From Candidatus Peribacteria bacterium (GTDB lineage: Bacteria > Patescibacteriota > Gracilibacteria > UBA1369 > UBA12463): a DNA stretch of 64,000 bases. This document shows, piece by piece, positions 8,829 to 16,624 of the stretch. Positions within the stretch are counted from its first letter, which is position 1. Each line of letters opens with the position of its first letter. The position numbers and the translations under genes are program-made. The stretch spans positions 101,033 to 165,032 of the forward strand of contig CALRDN010000001.1 in the NCBI GenBank assembly GCA_943354965.1, in the 5' to 3' direction. The notes below the pieces were generated by a model. That model saw only the letters and a program-made list of their open reading frames with translations. It was not told where the DNA came from and searched no databases.

Positions 8829-11159
8829 TTACACGCTACAGGCAGAGAATCCACAGCTGAGGCAGAGCATGCAGCCCTCGGCGATCTGAACCTGGCCTTG
8901 GCACTCCGGACATTCTTTGTCAGCCATGAGCTCATGCTTAGTCTTGATAGCTTTATGGGCTCTAGCGGTTCCATCTTCCGTAGGGACTGATCCTGCTCCA
9001 ACAGTTGCGTAGGTTGGGAGAGTTGGTTGAGTGACGGCTACAGGAGCAGCTGGTGGTGGAACGAACTCAGCGACACGCTTCTCGACTTTTGGTTCTTCTT
9101 TTTTATTTACCCTTCCGATGTTCAAGACCTGAGAGTCTCGTGAGCCATCTCTATAGATAGTTACTCCTTTGCAGTTGAGATCATAGGCGAGGATATAGGC
9201 GGTCTCGACATCCTGCATGGAGGCTTCATGGGAGAAGTTGATTGTTTTGGAAACAGAAGCACAAACATGTTTCTGGAAGGCGGCCTGCATACGGATGTGA
9301 TTTTCCGGAGAGATATCTTGAGCGGTAACGAATACGCGTCGAATATCAGCTGGAATTTCATCGACAAAGCCCTGGATAGATCCTACCTTTGCAATTTCAA
9401 GCATGAGATCCTTTGAGAAGAATCCTCGCTCTTTGGCTATCTGTTCGAAATAGGCGTTTGTATAGATGAGCTCGGTTCCGTCCATAACATTCTTGATGAA
9501 TGAGATAGCGAAGTTTGGCTCGAGTCCACCGCTCGCCTCGGCGATCATACCGATGGTTCCGGTTGGGGCGACAGTTGTGACGTAGGAGTTACGAATCTTG
9601 ATGCCCTTCTTCTCCCATGTTGAGCCCTTGTATGCTCCGAATGTTCCACGAACTTTGGCGAGGTTAATGGATTCTTCGATGGATTTATCACGGATGAATT
9701 TCATGAGTTCTTCACCTTTCTTGAGACCTTCTGGTGAGTCATATGGAATCATGATCTGGTAGAGTGCATCGGCAAAACCCATAATACCAAGACCGATACG
9801 TCGAGTATTGCGTGACATCTCGGCGATCTGGGGAATCGGGTAACTGTTCATGTCGATCACGTTGTCGAGGAAGTGCGTTGTCGTGAAGACGACCTCTTCG
9901 AGACGCTTCCAGTCGAAGTCTGTTCGAGCGGCGTTGATGAATCGGTTCACGGCGATAGATCCGAGATTACATGAGTCAAAAGGAAGGAGATCCTGTTCGC
10001 CACATGGATTGGTTGCTTCGATCTCACCCAAATGAGGAACCGGATTGGTAGCATTCATATTGTCGATGAAGACGAGACCTGGGTCTCCATTGAGCCATGC
10101 GTTTGAAATAATCAAATTAAAGACCTCACGTGCGCGGAGCTGCTTGCAGGCTACCTTTGTGCGTGGATTGATGAGATCATACGTCGTATCTTTCTTGAGC
10201 GCTTCCATGAACTTCGCGGTAATACCGACGGAGATGTTGAAGTTGGTGAGCGTTTTCATGTCGGCCTTGCAGACGATGAAGTCGAGAACATCCGGGTGAT
10301 CTACTCGGAGAATGCCCATATTGGCACCGCGTCGCTTGCCACCTTGCTTGATCTCCTGCGTAGCAGCGTCAAAGATTTTCATGAATGAGACTGGACCGGA
10401 AGAGACACCAGCTGTTGATTTCACCATGTCGTTTGATGGGCGTAGTCGTGAGAAGGAAAATCCTGTTCCGCCACCGGATTTGTGAATAATGGCTTGGTAT
10501 TTGAGTGAGTCGAAAATGCCCTCAATTGAGTCCGGGATTGGGAGAACAAAGCAAGCAGAGAGCTGCTGAATTTCCGTTCCGGCGTTCATGATCGTTGGAG
10601 TATTTGGCATGTACTCGAGGTTTGCCATCACATCGTAGAATTTTTTGGCTGTGGCCTGGTATTCTTCTTCGGTTGCTCCATAGTTCTTGTCGGCAAGAGC
10701 GATATTGTTGGAAATACGTTCGACGAGTTGCTTAGGAGTTTCCGTGATATTGCCATTTTCATCTTTCAAGAGATACCGTCGCTTGAGAACCTCGAGTGCG
10801 TTGTTGGAGAAGTTGAGTCGTTCGTCGGCATTACCCTTGCCGAGGATCGTCTCTGTCTGCTCGCGCTTCCGTGACTGCTCGGCTCTATACAAGATATAGG
10901 CTTTTGCGGTTTTGGCATGTCCACCCTCGATGAGGATCTTCTCCACGAGATCCTGAATCTGTTCCACGGTTGGAATGGCGTCCGGTCCTTTGAAAAAAAC
11001 TTCAATCACTGCCGCAACCTGATTGGCAATTTTGTCAGCAATGGTTCGGTCATCTCCCCCTACGGACTCTGCCGCCTTCCAAATGGCTTCTGCGACTTTT
11101 GATTGATCAAAATCAACGATACGACCATCGCGTTTCCTGATGTTTTTTGTTTGTGCCAT
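8829..11159 (-). CDS. nrdJ: Adenosylcobalamin-dependent (class II) ribonucleotide reductase
   Basis: About 776 residues. It converts ribonucleotides to deoxyribonucleotides using a B12-generated thiyl radical. Order: an ATP-cone (about residues 1-95, starting IRKRDGRIVDFDQSKV), the ten-stranded barrel, and a C-terminal zinc-ribbon-like tail (CPEC, then CMLCLSC and a final CSV). NPCGE near residues 382-386 holds the radical cysteine with its Asn and Glu partners. The redox-active pair is in LSACFVLP and SCNLGS, 11 residues after the radical Cys. SGGGTGFSFSRLRP is also diagnostic. ATG 11159 gives MAQTKNIRKRDG; the longer frame to 11234 lies in the leader. Two NrdR-like boxes lie upstream, and a terminator follows. 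Confidence 0.96.
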   Translation of the reverse strand: MAQTKNIRKRDGRIVDFDQSKVAEAIWKAAESVGGDDRTIADKIANQVAAVIEVFFKGPDAIPTVEQIQDLVEKILIEGGHAKTAKAYILYRAEQSRKREQTETILGKGNADERLNFSNNALEVLKRRYLLKDENGNITETPKQLVERISNNIALADKNYGATEEEYQATAKKFYDVMANLEYMPNTPTIMNAGTEIQQLSACFVLPIPDSIEGIFDSLKYQAIIHKSGGGTGFSFSRLRPSNDMVKSTAGVSSGPVSFMKIFDAATQEIKQGGKRRGANMGILRVDHPDVLDFIVCKADMKTLTNFNISVGITAKFMEALKKDTTYDLINPRTKVACKQLRAREVFNLIISNAWLNGDPGLVFIDNMNATNPVPHLGEIEATNPCGEQDLLPFDSCNLGSIAVNRFINAARTDFDWKRLEEVVFTTTHFLDNVIDMNSYPIPQIAEMSRNTRRIGLGIMGFADALYQIMIPYDSPEGLKKGEELMKFIRDKSIEESINLAKVRGTFGAYKGSTWEKKGIKIRNSYVTTVAPTGTIGMIAEASGGLEPNFAISFIKNVMDGTELIYTNAYFEQIAKERGFFSKDLMLEIAKVGSIQGFVDEIPADIRRVFVTAQDISPENHIRMQAAFQKHVCASVSKTINFSHEASMQDVETAYILAYDLNCKGVTIYRDGSRDSQVLNIGRVNKKEEPKVEKRVAEFVPPPAAPVAVTQPTLPTYATVGAGSVPTEDGTARAHKAIKTKHELMADKECPECQGQVQIAEGCMLCLSCGFSACSV

Positions 11160-11341
11160 AGCGGAAGGGGGTAAGAGGAGAATAAAGAATGAAAGCGTGT
11201 CACTACAGAAGAACAATAGAAGTGAGTTACACATTCTGTACGTTTCTAGCGTGTCAGAAATGTTTCACCTTCTTGTAAGGCCTATCTTAGAAAAGTAGAG
11301 AGGCGTTGTCGATGGATAGTGCTACGATTTTCTTGTGGGGA

Positions 11342-11389
11342 TTTGGATATATAGTGTTACCCATTTTTTGGCACTACTACATGTAGTAT
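11342..11389 (-). promoter_or_regulatory. Pair of NrdR-like boxes upstream of nrdJ
   Basis: The NrdR consensus is ACACWATATATWGTGT. On the minus strand 11357-11342 reads ACACTATATATCCAAA, a full match over the first 11 positions. 11374-11389 contains the 14-bp perfect palindrome TACTACATGTAGTA (11375-11388), matching 11 of 16 positions. The centres are 32 bp apart, three helical turns, as in known NrdR operators. A TATACT hexamer lies just upstream on the minus strand (11410-11405). NrdR represses reductase genes when dATP is ample; no nrdR gene is in the window. Confidence 0.6.
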
Positions 11390-11566
11390 TTACGTTCATA
11401 AAAGTATACCTGATTTTTCTGGAATGAAAAGGATTGGTTGTCACAATCCGTTGACTTTGAATATGGTTTATTTTTATTACTTCTTTGTTTGATTTTTTCG
11501 AGTGGGTGCATGCGGTGGAATTTGTTTTCGACCGCGCGTCAAGTTTTTCCCTATTCTGATTTCGAA

Positions 11567-11845
11567 TTATTCTTGTGGATAAATTTGCTTGTTTTCTTTG
11601 TAGAGTTTGATGGCGAGAACGGGGCACGCTTCGGCCGCCATTTTGATCGTTTCTTCATCCGCAGAGTCGGTATCGACGATATAGGCCTTTCCCTCTTCTT
11701 CATCTAATTGAAAGACTCCCGGAGCGACCGCTACGCATGGTGCTGCGCCGATGCAGAGCTTGCGATCGACAACGATTCGCATGGCTGGAGTTGCCGATGT
11801 AGAACCTTCTGATTCGTCTCCTAATTGTACGGGCACGATTGGCAT
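11567..11845 (-). CDS. Single-cluster ferredoxin, probably [3Fe-4S] type
   Basis: 92 residues: an acidic 20-residue N-terminal extension, then a ferredoxin fold. Cys31, Cys37 and Cys74 (in EACPVLAI) are kept. The two other ligand positions of a [4Fe-4S] ferredoxin are Ala34 and Ala41 (CIGAAPCVAVAPGVF). Three cysteines in a C-x5-C...CP arrangement match the [3Fe-4S] ferredoxins that serve P450s in actinobacteria. It is a cytoplasmic electron carrier; its partner is unknown and no P450 is nearby. An internal start at MRIVVDRK would remove the extension. The gene stands alone, divergent from the hydrolase at 11987. Confidence 0.85.
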   Translation of the reverse strand: MPIVPVQLGDESEGSTSATPAMRIVVDRKLCIGAAPCVAVAPGVFQLDEEEGKAYIVDTDSADEETIKMAAEACPVLAIKLYKENKQIYPQE

Positions 11846-11986
11846 GGGATTTTTAATTAAGAATGTGCCTATAGTAGCGGCTGAATGAACATTCGTCCAG
11901 AGAAGTCCATGATGCTTTGTTTGCCGTTGTATGTTTTTTTATCTTTTGCTATTCTCATCTTCCGGTGACTTCTTTCTATTAGTACT

Positions 11987-12724
11987 ATGAAATCTCTGAG
12001 TATTATCAATGTTGCAGGACTCCTCATGGATGGAAAGAATGACGGTTTGGAGGCCGCGCTGCGCCAAAGAGTTACACCGGATTTTCTCCGAACTATTGCT
12101 CCAACTTCTCTTGATAGTGCCACCAAACATCCAAATGAAGCTATAGAACATGCTATTGTCATGATTCGTCGAGCTATGCAGGATGTTAAAGAGAGTACGG
12201 GCGATCCAAATATTGTTCTTGTAGGGAGATCATATGGTGCGTTTATAGCGCTTCTCGCTTCGATTAGAATGAATTTTCAAAATATAACTCGAGTTGTGTT
12301 GATCGAGGGTCCCCTCCATCCCGATGTTCTTGTGGCTCCCCCCATGCTTCTTCCTCCACTTATGATCTGTGATTCGCACTACCAGATGCGTCCCGTGTTA
12401 GCCAGAGAGGCAGTGGAACATTTATCGGCCCTAGGCACTTCGCCACTCGTCATTATTCAGGGACAGGCTCAAGATGATGTCGTTCCGATCGCTTCTCAGG
12501 TAATACCCGGAGATTTTCGGATTATGAATGTTGATAGGATGTTTTCTTCTCATCATGAGATAGATCACGATCGAGGTTCTGTTGTACGCCTACCTCGAAG
12601 TATTGGAGGTGAATGTCATGGCATGAAAAGAATCTTGCCTGATGGTTATCGTAATCATCTTTTTTGGAGTAAGGAAAAGATGGATATGATTTTGGATATA
12701 TTTGAGGCGACATTACGTGTCTAG
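11987..12724 (+). CDS. Alpha/beta-hydrolase-fold protein
   Basis: 245 residues. NIVLVGRSYGAFIAL (about residues 75-89) is a nucleophile elbow (G-x-S-x-G, Ser82) between a strand and a helix. A later strand IIQGQAQDDVVP offers the acid, and HHEIDHD or GECHGM the histidine. The substrate cannot be named; carboxylesterase or thioesterase activity is possible. No signal peptide, so probably cytoplasmic. The last 12 nt overlap the convergent orphan at 12713. Start at ATG 11987, without a Shine-Dalgarno. Confidence 0.75.
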   Translation: MKSLSIINVAGLLMDGKNDGLEAALRQRVTPDFLRTIAPTSLDSATKHPNEAIEHAIVMIRRAMQDVKESTGDPNIVLVGRSYGAFIALLASIRMNFQNITRVVLIEGPLHPDVLVAPPMLLPPLMICDSHYQMRPVLAREAVEHLSALGTSPLVIIQGQAQDDVVPIASQVIPGDFRIMNVDRMFSSHHEIDHDRGSVVRLPRSIGGECHGMKRILPDGYRNHLFWSKEKMDMILDIFEATLRV

Positions 12725-13090
12725 TAATCTTATTTTTTTGGTGTGATTTTTAGCTTGGTACTTTTTTAATATTATCACACAATTGTCGCAAAAGATATAG
12801 TACGCGCTAATTCTAACGCTTTGAATGTGCTGGTCGTGGATATACTTTGCGAGCATATTCACTATTGACCATGTATATAATTTAAAATAATCATCACTCT
12901 GTTCCCTCATTTTCATTCCTCGATCCTCACTCGTGACAGGGTTGATGGATGGTTGATTAGGAAAGTCAATATCTCCACATTGTTGCTCCTTTAGTTTGTC
13001 GGGTAAATGCGGAATGTATTTTTCTATTACTGCGCCGTTTGTTTCTATACTTTTAATTAAAGCAGTAGGAGTTTCTATTTCTCCTAGCAT
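12713..13090 (-). CDS. Orphan small protein
   Basis: 125 residues, family not recognised. The N-terminal half is acidic and Pro-containing; the C-terminal half (about 68-112) contains a mixed hydrophobic stretch around IHDQHIQSVRISAYYIFCDN and ends basic. Support that it is real comes mainly from a near-consensus promoter upstream (13126-13154) giving a leader of about 30 nt, and from the lack of any competing frame. It overlaps the hydrolase 3' end by 12 nt. Confidence 0.45.
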   Translation of the reverse strand: MLGEIETPTALIKSIETNGAVIEKYIPHLPDKLKEQQCGDIDFPNQPSINPVTSEDRGMKMREQSDDYFKLYTWSIVNMLAKYIHDQHIQSVRISAYYIFCDNCVIILKKYQAKNHTKKIRLLDT

Positions 13091-13125
13091 AATGAGAGGT
13101 GTTTTTATATTATCCTTTACCTTCC

Positions 13126-13154
13126 ATTATAACATAAAATCATCAGACAGTCAA
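13126..13154 (-). promoter_or_regulatory. Promoter of the orphan gene at 12713
   Basis: Minus strand: TTGACT (13154-13149), 17 nt, TATAAT (13131-13126), with a TG just before the -10. Confidence 0.6.
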
Positions 13155-13173
13155 TCGCCCAGGAATCAGTTCT

Positions 13174-13392
13174 TTACATTTTTTCAATTTCTTTCAAATC
13201 TTGATCGGGCAGGTATAGAATCACTAGACCGAGAGCAATTCCGAATAACGCTGTCCATAGATGACTACCGCCGAAAATCCATTTATCTAAAGCGTCAAGT
13301 ACATACCAGACACCTCGCCAAATTAAGACGAGCCCGATGACTACGAAGATATTTTTCGCTAGATAATTAAGTGTTAATTTATTTTTTGACAT
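13174..13392 (-). CDS. Small two-span membrane protein
   Basis: 72 residues: a basic N-terminus (MSKNKLTLNYLAKN), a first hydrophobic span (about 14-32, IFVVIGLVLIWRGVWYVL), a short DKW loop, a second span (about 43-61, LWTALFGIALGLVILYL) and an acidic tail DQDLKEIEKM. It has the look of a small integral membrane protein; function unknown. The terminal PDQDLKEIEKM is presumably cytoplasmic. Confidence 0.7.
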   Translation of the reverse strand: MSKNKLTLNYLAKNIFVVIGLVLIWRGVWYVLDALDKWIFGGSHLWTALFGIALGLVILYLPDQDLKEIEKM

Positions 13393-13415
13393 GGTGTAAT
13401 TGGTTAGTTACGTAT

Positions 13416-13697
13416 ATTGTATTCGTTTTCTCATTGTAAATCCATCGCTCCTCGAACGAACTGGAGAAAATGTCATATTTCCTCTGCCATAACGGAAAAA
13501 GAAATTTGAAATCTTTACCGTTAGGGCGAGAAACGGTTGCGTAACCGTTTTGGGTTTGATAAAATAGCAGCAGCCTTGAATGCTGAGGAGCGAAAAAGCG
13601 ATGAGTCTTTTAAAAAAAGCGCTTTGAAGCCATGAATCCGCATTAATTATAACCGGCTTTTACCGGCTTTTTTTGAGCAACTTGTTATATCTATAAT
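13416..13697 (+). other. Non-coding, structured leader region in front of terC
   Basis: About 280 nt without a gene. It contains the perfect hairpin AAACGGTT-GCGT-AACCGTTT (13531-13550), a CAGC/GCTG pairing (about 13569-13585), and a direct repeat ACCGGCTTTT (13652-13671) whose CCGG cores can pair ahead of a T-run. A TATAAT at 13692-13697 would give a terC transcript starting almost at the ATG. I could not match the segment to a known riboswitch; the Mn-sensing yybP-ykoY motif often found at terC genes is not visible. Confidence 0.4.
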
Positions 13698-13707
13698 TCA
13701 TACACAC

Positions 13708-14628
13708 ATGGACGTCCAAACCAATTTATTTATCCTATTCAGTTTTGTTGTCGTTACCTTCTTAGTATTGGATCTCGCGTATTTCAATAGGCAAAACCAC
13801 AAAATCGAATTCAAGCCGGCACTGTACCAGTCGCTGTTCTGGGTCGCGGTTTCGTTGATTTTTGGTTTTCTGATTTCCATCTATATGGGTAATGAGATGG
13901 CTGTTGAATTTATCAGCGCCTATATCACGGAAAAAATGTTGTCGGTAGATAACCTGTTCGTGATTATGTTGATTTTTAGTTTTTTCAATCTTGAGGAAAA
14001 GTATCATCACAGGGTCCTGTTCTGGGGAATCTTGGGTGCTATCGTTTTTCGCGCGATCTTCATCGGAGTAGGTGCCTACATTATCAACCAATTTTATTGG
14101 GTGCTTTATATTTTCGGGATTATCCTGTTTTATACGGGCATCAAGTTATTGCGTGACAAGAAAGAGGAACATATAAATTTTCACGACAACAAGATCATCA
14201 AGGCTGCCCATAAATATCTACCGTTCACCGCCAACCACCATAATGGCAAGTTTTTTTGCCGAGAAAACGGAAAATTCATGTTTACATCCTTGTTTTTGAT
14301 AATGTTGCTTGTAGAGGGTACCGATATCGTTTTTGCGGTTGATTCCATACCTGCTGCTTTTTCTATTTCGCAGAATCTATTTATCGTGTTTACTTCCAAT
14401 GTTTTTGCAATTATGGGGCTACGAGCCTTATTTTTCTTGATCGAGAATATTCTGCACCGCTTTCACCATTTGCAGAAAGGCTTGGCAGTGATTTTGATAT
14501 TTATCGGTTTAAAGATGCTCTCTGGAATATTCGGACTGCACGTATCCGCCTTTGTCTCATTCGGCATCATTATATTTGCCCTTGGCTCGTCAATGATTCT
14601 ATCGGTTATATTTCCTAAAAAGATCTAG
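13708..14628 (+). CDS. terC: TerC/Alx-family membrane protein
   Basis: 306 residues with about nine hydrophobic spans. TerC proteins are inner-membrane transporters linked to tellurite resistance and, for Alx and related members, Mn2+ export. Diagnostic stretches: TEKMLSVDNLFVIMLIF, the acidic VEGTDIVFAVDSIPAAF (metal-handling Asp and Glu residues) and FTSNVFAIMGLRALFFL. It is full length. Codon choice looks unlike the neighbours (more AAC, CAA and C-ending codons), and an attC-like element follows, so I infer acquisition by transfer, perhaps from Bacteroidetes. Confidence 0.93.
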   Translation: MDVQTNLFILFSFVVVTFLVLDLAYFNRQNHKIEFKPALYQSLFWVAVSLIFGFLISIYMGNEMAVEFISAYITEKMLSVDNLFVIMLIFSFFNLEEKYHHRVLFWGILGAIVFRAIFIGVGAYIINQFYWVLYIFGIILFYTGIKLLRDKKEEHINFHDNKIIKAAHKYLPFTANHHNGKFFCRENGKFMFTSLFLIMLLVEGTDIVFAVDSIPAAFSISQNLFIVFTSNVFAIMGLRALFFLIENILHRFHHLQKGLAVILIFIGLKMLSGIFGLHVSAFVSFGIIIFALGSSMILSVIFPKKI

Positions 14629-14720
14629 GATCCATACCAGGTCGTTCTTTTTCGTTCATAGTGGTTGCTTAAACTTTTTCGCCCCAATTATAAATGAAAA
14701 AAAGTGGGTAAATGTATTTT

Positions 14721-14798
14721 ATATAACGTTCGCGTTTATGCGATGTTGCATTAGCAATATGGGTGGAGCGAAGCGGAACCGCATACACGCTGTTAAGT
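14721..14798 (+). repeat. attC-like imperfect palindrome behind terC
   Basis: GCGTTTATGCG (14732-14742) pairs with CGCATACACGC (14780-14790) with one mismatch, and TAAC (14724-14727) with GTTA (14792-14795). The right edge GTTAAGT matches the attC R' rule GTTRRRY; the left edge ATATAAC fits RYYYAAC at 6 of 7. The 78-bp length lies within the attC range. Similar GGAGCGAAGCGGAACCGC-type repeats are, from memory, common between Bacteroidetes genes. No integron integrase is present; the recombinase at 16784 is Xer-like. Confidence 0.4.
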
Positions 14799-14829
14799 GA
14801 TGTAATTTTTTATCCTTATTATTATTTTC

Positions 14830-15900
14830 TCAATCTACTTTTTTCTTTTTTATCAATTCGTAAAATAAGTTTTTTCTGTTTTGGGCGAAGGGTAGAGGGG
14901 AATTAAAGGGGTGAATGCCCGAAGCCCAAAACTCCTTATATTGGAAAACGGCGAGTAATGATGGGTGTATAAGCCTTTTGTCCAGAAACATGTGGAAGCC
15001 ATTTGAGGTGATACCTGTTTTATTTTTTGATGGTTGTATAGGTTTTATTGCCTCTGGTGCATAAATCAAAATTGCCATATTTCTATCCTGAGTCATTTTT
15101 CTATCTTGCGCCCATCCGTCAAAATCAGACAAATAAGAAACTTGATCGACATCCCTTGTTGCGTCAAGTCCGTTTTCTTTCATTGCCAATTCTTCTCCAT
15201 CGTCTCCATCATGATGAATGGTAGTAAGAGAAGTGTGGTCTCTGTCGGTACCAGTTGAAAAAGCATGTTGCACTCTCTCTCTGTTGATAACTCTGATTTT
15301 TAACCCTTTTCTATAAAGACCTGCTTGTTGTAGTGAGTCAACGATATGCTGCGTTAAAGATTCACCCTCTTTGGGTAGTGAAAAATTTCTTATTGGCTGT
15401 TCTTTGGGTCTTAACATCGAACTAACAGCATCTATCAATTTTTGATTTTTTATTTCATTTAACTTTTTTACTGCATACCACGGATCGCTAATACTTCTAA
15501 TTTCCGTACTTTGAGTTTCATCTAATAATCCAATAACTGTTAACTGACTAACAAGTTCTTCCCTTTGTTTCAAATATTTCAAATGGCGAAGACAATAGCT
15601 TGGGTCGCGTTGTCTTAAATCAAATAAAACCGCTTCGTCTAATCCGTATCGCGGATTTTCCGACATTTCTTTAATTTTATTTTCTCGTTCTCTGATTTGT
15701 TTTATATGTTCCACACCCCATTCTGGAAATCTGCCTTTAATTTCGTCGGCGTACTCACGGGAAACTAAACCTTCTGATACTGCGGTTTCAAGTTGGCTAT
15801 GATATTGTTCTGGCGTTGTACGCTGGTTTTGTGAACCTCTAGAAAAAGGATCATCACCGAACTCATTTAATCCTTTTCCAAATTGTAATTTATCTTTCAT
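14830..15900 (-). CDS. Orphan protein of 356 residues
   Basis: Not recognised. The N-terminal half has three similar helical blocks with aligned words, roughly YADEIKGRFPEWGVEHIKQI, LFDLRQRDPSYCLRHLKYL and IRSISDPWYAVKKLNEI, suggesting a repeat of about 37-45 residues. The C-terminal half (about 200-356) is mixed alpha/beta, with a His-rich segment HTSLTTIHHDGDDGEE and strands such as MAILIYAPEAIKPI. No signal peptide or membrane span. It has its own promoter at 15921-15949 and a leader of about 13 nt. It is moderately AT-rich and lies in the accessory stretch. Confidence 0.7.
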   Translation of the reverse strand: MKDKLQFGKGLNEFGDDPFSRGSQNQRTTPEQYHSQLETAVSEGLVSREYADEIKGRFPEWGVEHIKQIRERENKIKEMSENPRYGLDEAVLFDLRQRDPSYCLRHLKYLKQREELVSQLTVIGLLDETQSTEIRSISDPWYAVKKLNEIKNQKLIDAVSSMLRPKEQPIRNFSLPKEGESLTQHIVDSLQQAGLYRKGLKIRVINRERVQHAFSTGTDRDHTSLTTIHHDGDDGEELAMKENGLDATRDVDQVSYLSDFDGWAQDRKMTQDRNMAILIYAPEAIKPIQPSKNKTGITSNGFHMFLDKRLIHPSLLAVFQYKEFWASGIHPFNSPLPFAQNRKNLFYELIKKKKVD

Positions 15901-15920
15901 AAAATTTTATTTATCACTAT

Positions 15921-15949
15921 ATTATAGCTTATTTTAAGGTAAAATTCAA
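15921..15949 (-). promoter_or_regulatory. Promoter of the orphan gene at 14830
   Basis: Minus strand: TTGAAT (15949-15944), 17 nt, TATAAT (15926-15921). Confidence 0.65.
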
Positions 15950-15968
15950 TTCAATATTCTGGCTTTAG

Positions 15969-16019
15969 AAAGGTCCTCGGCCAGTGGTTTATACACCACA
16001 CATTAGCGGAGGCCTTTTT
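15969..16019 (+). ncRNA. Hairpin RNA element, copy 1
   Basis: An about 50-nt hairpin: outer stem AAAGG...CCTTT plus CTC/GAG, inner stem GTGGT/ACCAC, ending in TTTTT. It shares sequence and layout with copy 2 (16159-16207): CTCGGCC or TTCGGCC, GTGGTTT, CACCAC or TACCAC, GCGGAGG. A -10-like TATTCT (15955-15960) ends 8 nt before the hairpin, the same distance as in copy 2. I read it as a short RNA that is its own terminator, but a DNA-level role cannot be excluded. Confidence 0.45.
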
Positions 16020-16121
16020 ATTTGTTTAAAAATAGTTCGCATAATAAGCAGATTCTTGTTGAATATGCGAAATTTGGCTGCATATACGCAATATATTACA
16101 CAGAATGTTAACTTTCTTGAG

Positions 16122-16150
16122 TTGACCGTGAGGGGCGATTTTGATATGAT
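16122..16150 (+). promoter_or_regulatory. Promoter of hairpin RNA copy 2
   Basis: TTGACC (16122-16127), 17 nt, TATGAT (16145-16150). The predicted transcription start coincides with the 5' base of the hairpin at 16159. Confidence 0.65.
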
Positions 16151-16158
16151 GTTTACGT

Positions 16159-16207
16159 AAAGATCTTCGGCCCGTGGTTTTCGTACCACACTTGCGGAGG
16201 ATCTTTT
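16159..16207 (+). ncRNA. Hairpin RNA element, copy 2
   Basis: AAAGATC (16159-16165) pairs perfectly with GATCTTT (16200-16206). The inner stem is GTGGT/ACCAC. Compared with copy 1, outer-stem bases changed on both arms (AAAGG/CCTTT against AAAGATC/GATCTTT), so pairing was preserved. The 3' arm carries GGAGG, and on the opposite strand CCTCC. It lies 4 nt past the 3' end of the convergent gene at 16211, so read-through would make an antisense RNA to that gene. Confidence 0.5.
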
Positions 16208-16210
16208 ATG

Positions 16211-16618
16211 TTATTCTGGAAAAAGGGAAATGAGGTATTTTTGGTTCGTTTTTGGGAGTTCCTTAATCTGCACTGTGAAGTAATAACCATCCTGCGTTCT
16301 TCCTCGAAATCGATGCAGAATTTCGCTTTTTTTGTTTGGATTTCTGCTAGATTCTGGTGGTTTTTTTGTCTTTTGAATGAGTTCAATTGCGGCACTAAAA
16401 TATTTCAATCTACGAAGCCTATCGCGTGGATTTTTGTTGTGCATATGCTCCCAGAAAAAATCAAGAAAAATCTTCTGCTTATTGAAATATACTGACCGAA
16501 TATGTGGTTTTCTCTTTGTTTTGTTTTTTAAAATTTTAAAGAAGCCATATGCCTTTGCGTAAATCTCTCTAAAATCCGTACCTGGCGTCCTCCCTGTTTT
16601 GGCTTGATAATACTGCAT
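16211..16618 (-). CDS. Small basic orphan protein, possibly nuclease-like
   Basis: 135 residues, strongly basic. The tail SEILHRFRGRTQDGYYFTVQIKE followed by KYLISLFPE, together with an NPNKKSE turn and an upstream FWEHMHNKNPRDRLRRL helix, recalls BECR-fold small nucleases of phages and toxins. That is an impression from memory, not a search result. A canonical promoter (TTGACA-N17-TACATT) ends 6 nt before the ATG, so the mRNA would be leaderless, which strongly supports this strand over the 95-codon plus-strand frame. The convergent hairpin RNA at 16159 faces its 3' end, a layout compatible with toxin-antisense pairs. Confidence 0.7.
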   Translation of the reverse strand: MQYYQAKTGRTPGTDFREIYAKAYGFFKILKNKTKRKPHIRSVYFNKQKIFLDFFWEHMHNKNPRDRLRRLKYFSAAIELIQKTKKPPESSRNPNKKSEILHRFRGRTQDGYYFTVQIKELPKTNQKYLISLFPE

Positions 16619-16624
16619 TCTGGG

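Noticed and set aside
11160-11341. Cobalamin riboswitch in the nrdJ leader
   Set aside because: The B12-box-type sequence and GCCACTG element are not visible.
13416-13697. yybP-ykoY manganese riboswitch in front of terC
   Set aside because: Position is right, but the conserved GGGGAGUAG start and CAAGACC end of that motif are not seen.
14721-14798. Calling 16784-17614 an integron integrase because of the attC-like site
   Set aside because: The additional helix between the second and third catalytic boxes of IntI is missing; it is Xer-like.
16208-16495. Plus-strand 95-codon frame behind GGAGG of hairpin copy 2
   Set aside because: It mirrors the minus-strand gene, is rich in Trp/Phe of antisense type, and the minus gene has a canonical promoter and protein-like sequence. 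GGAGG is within a stem.
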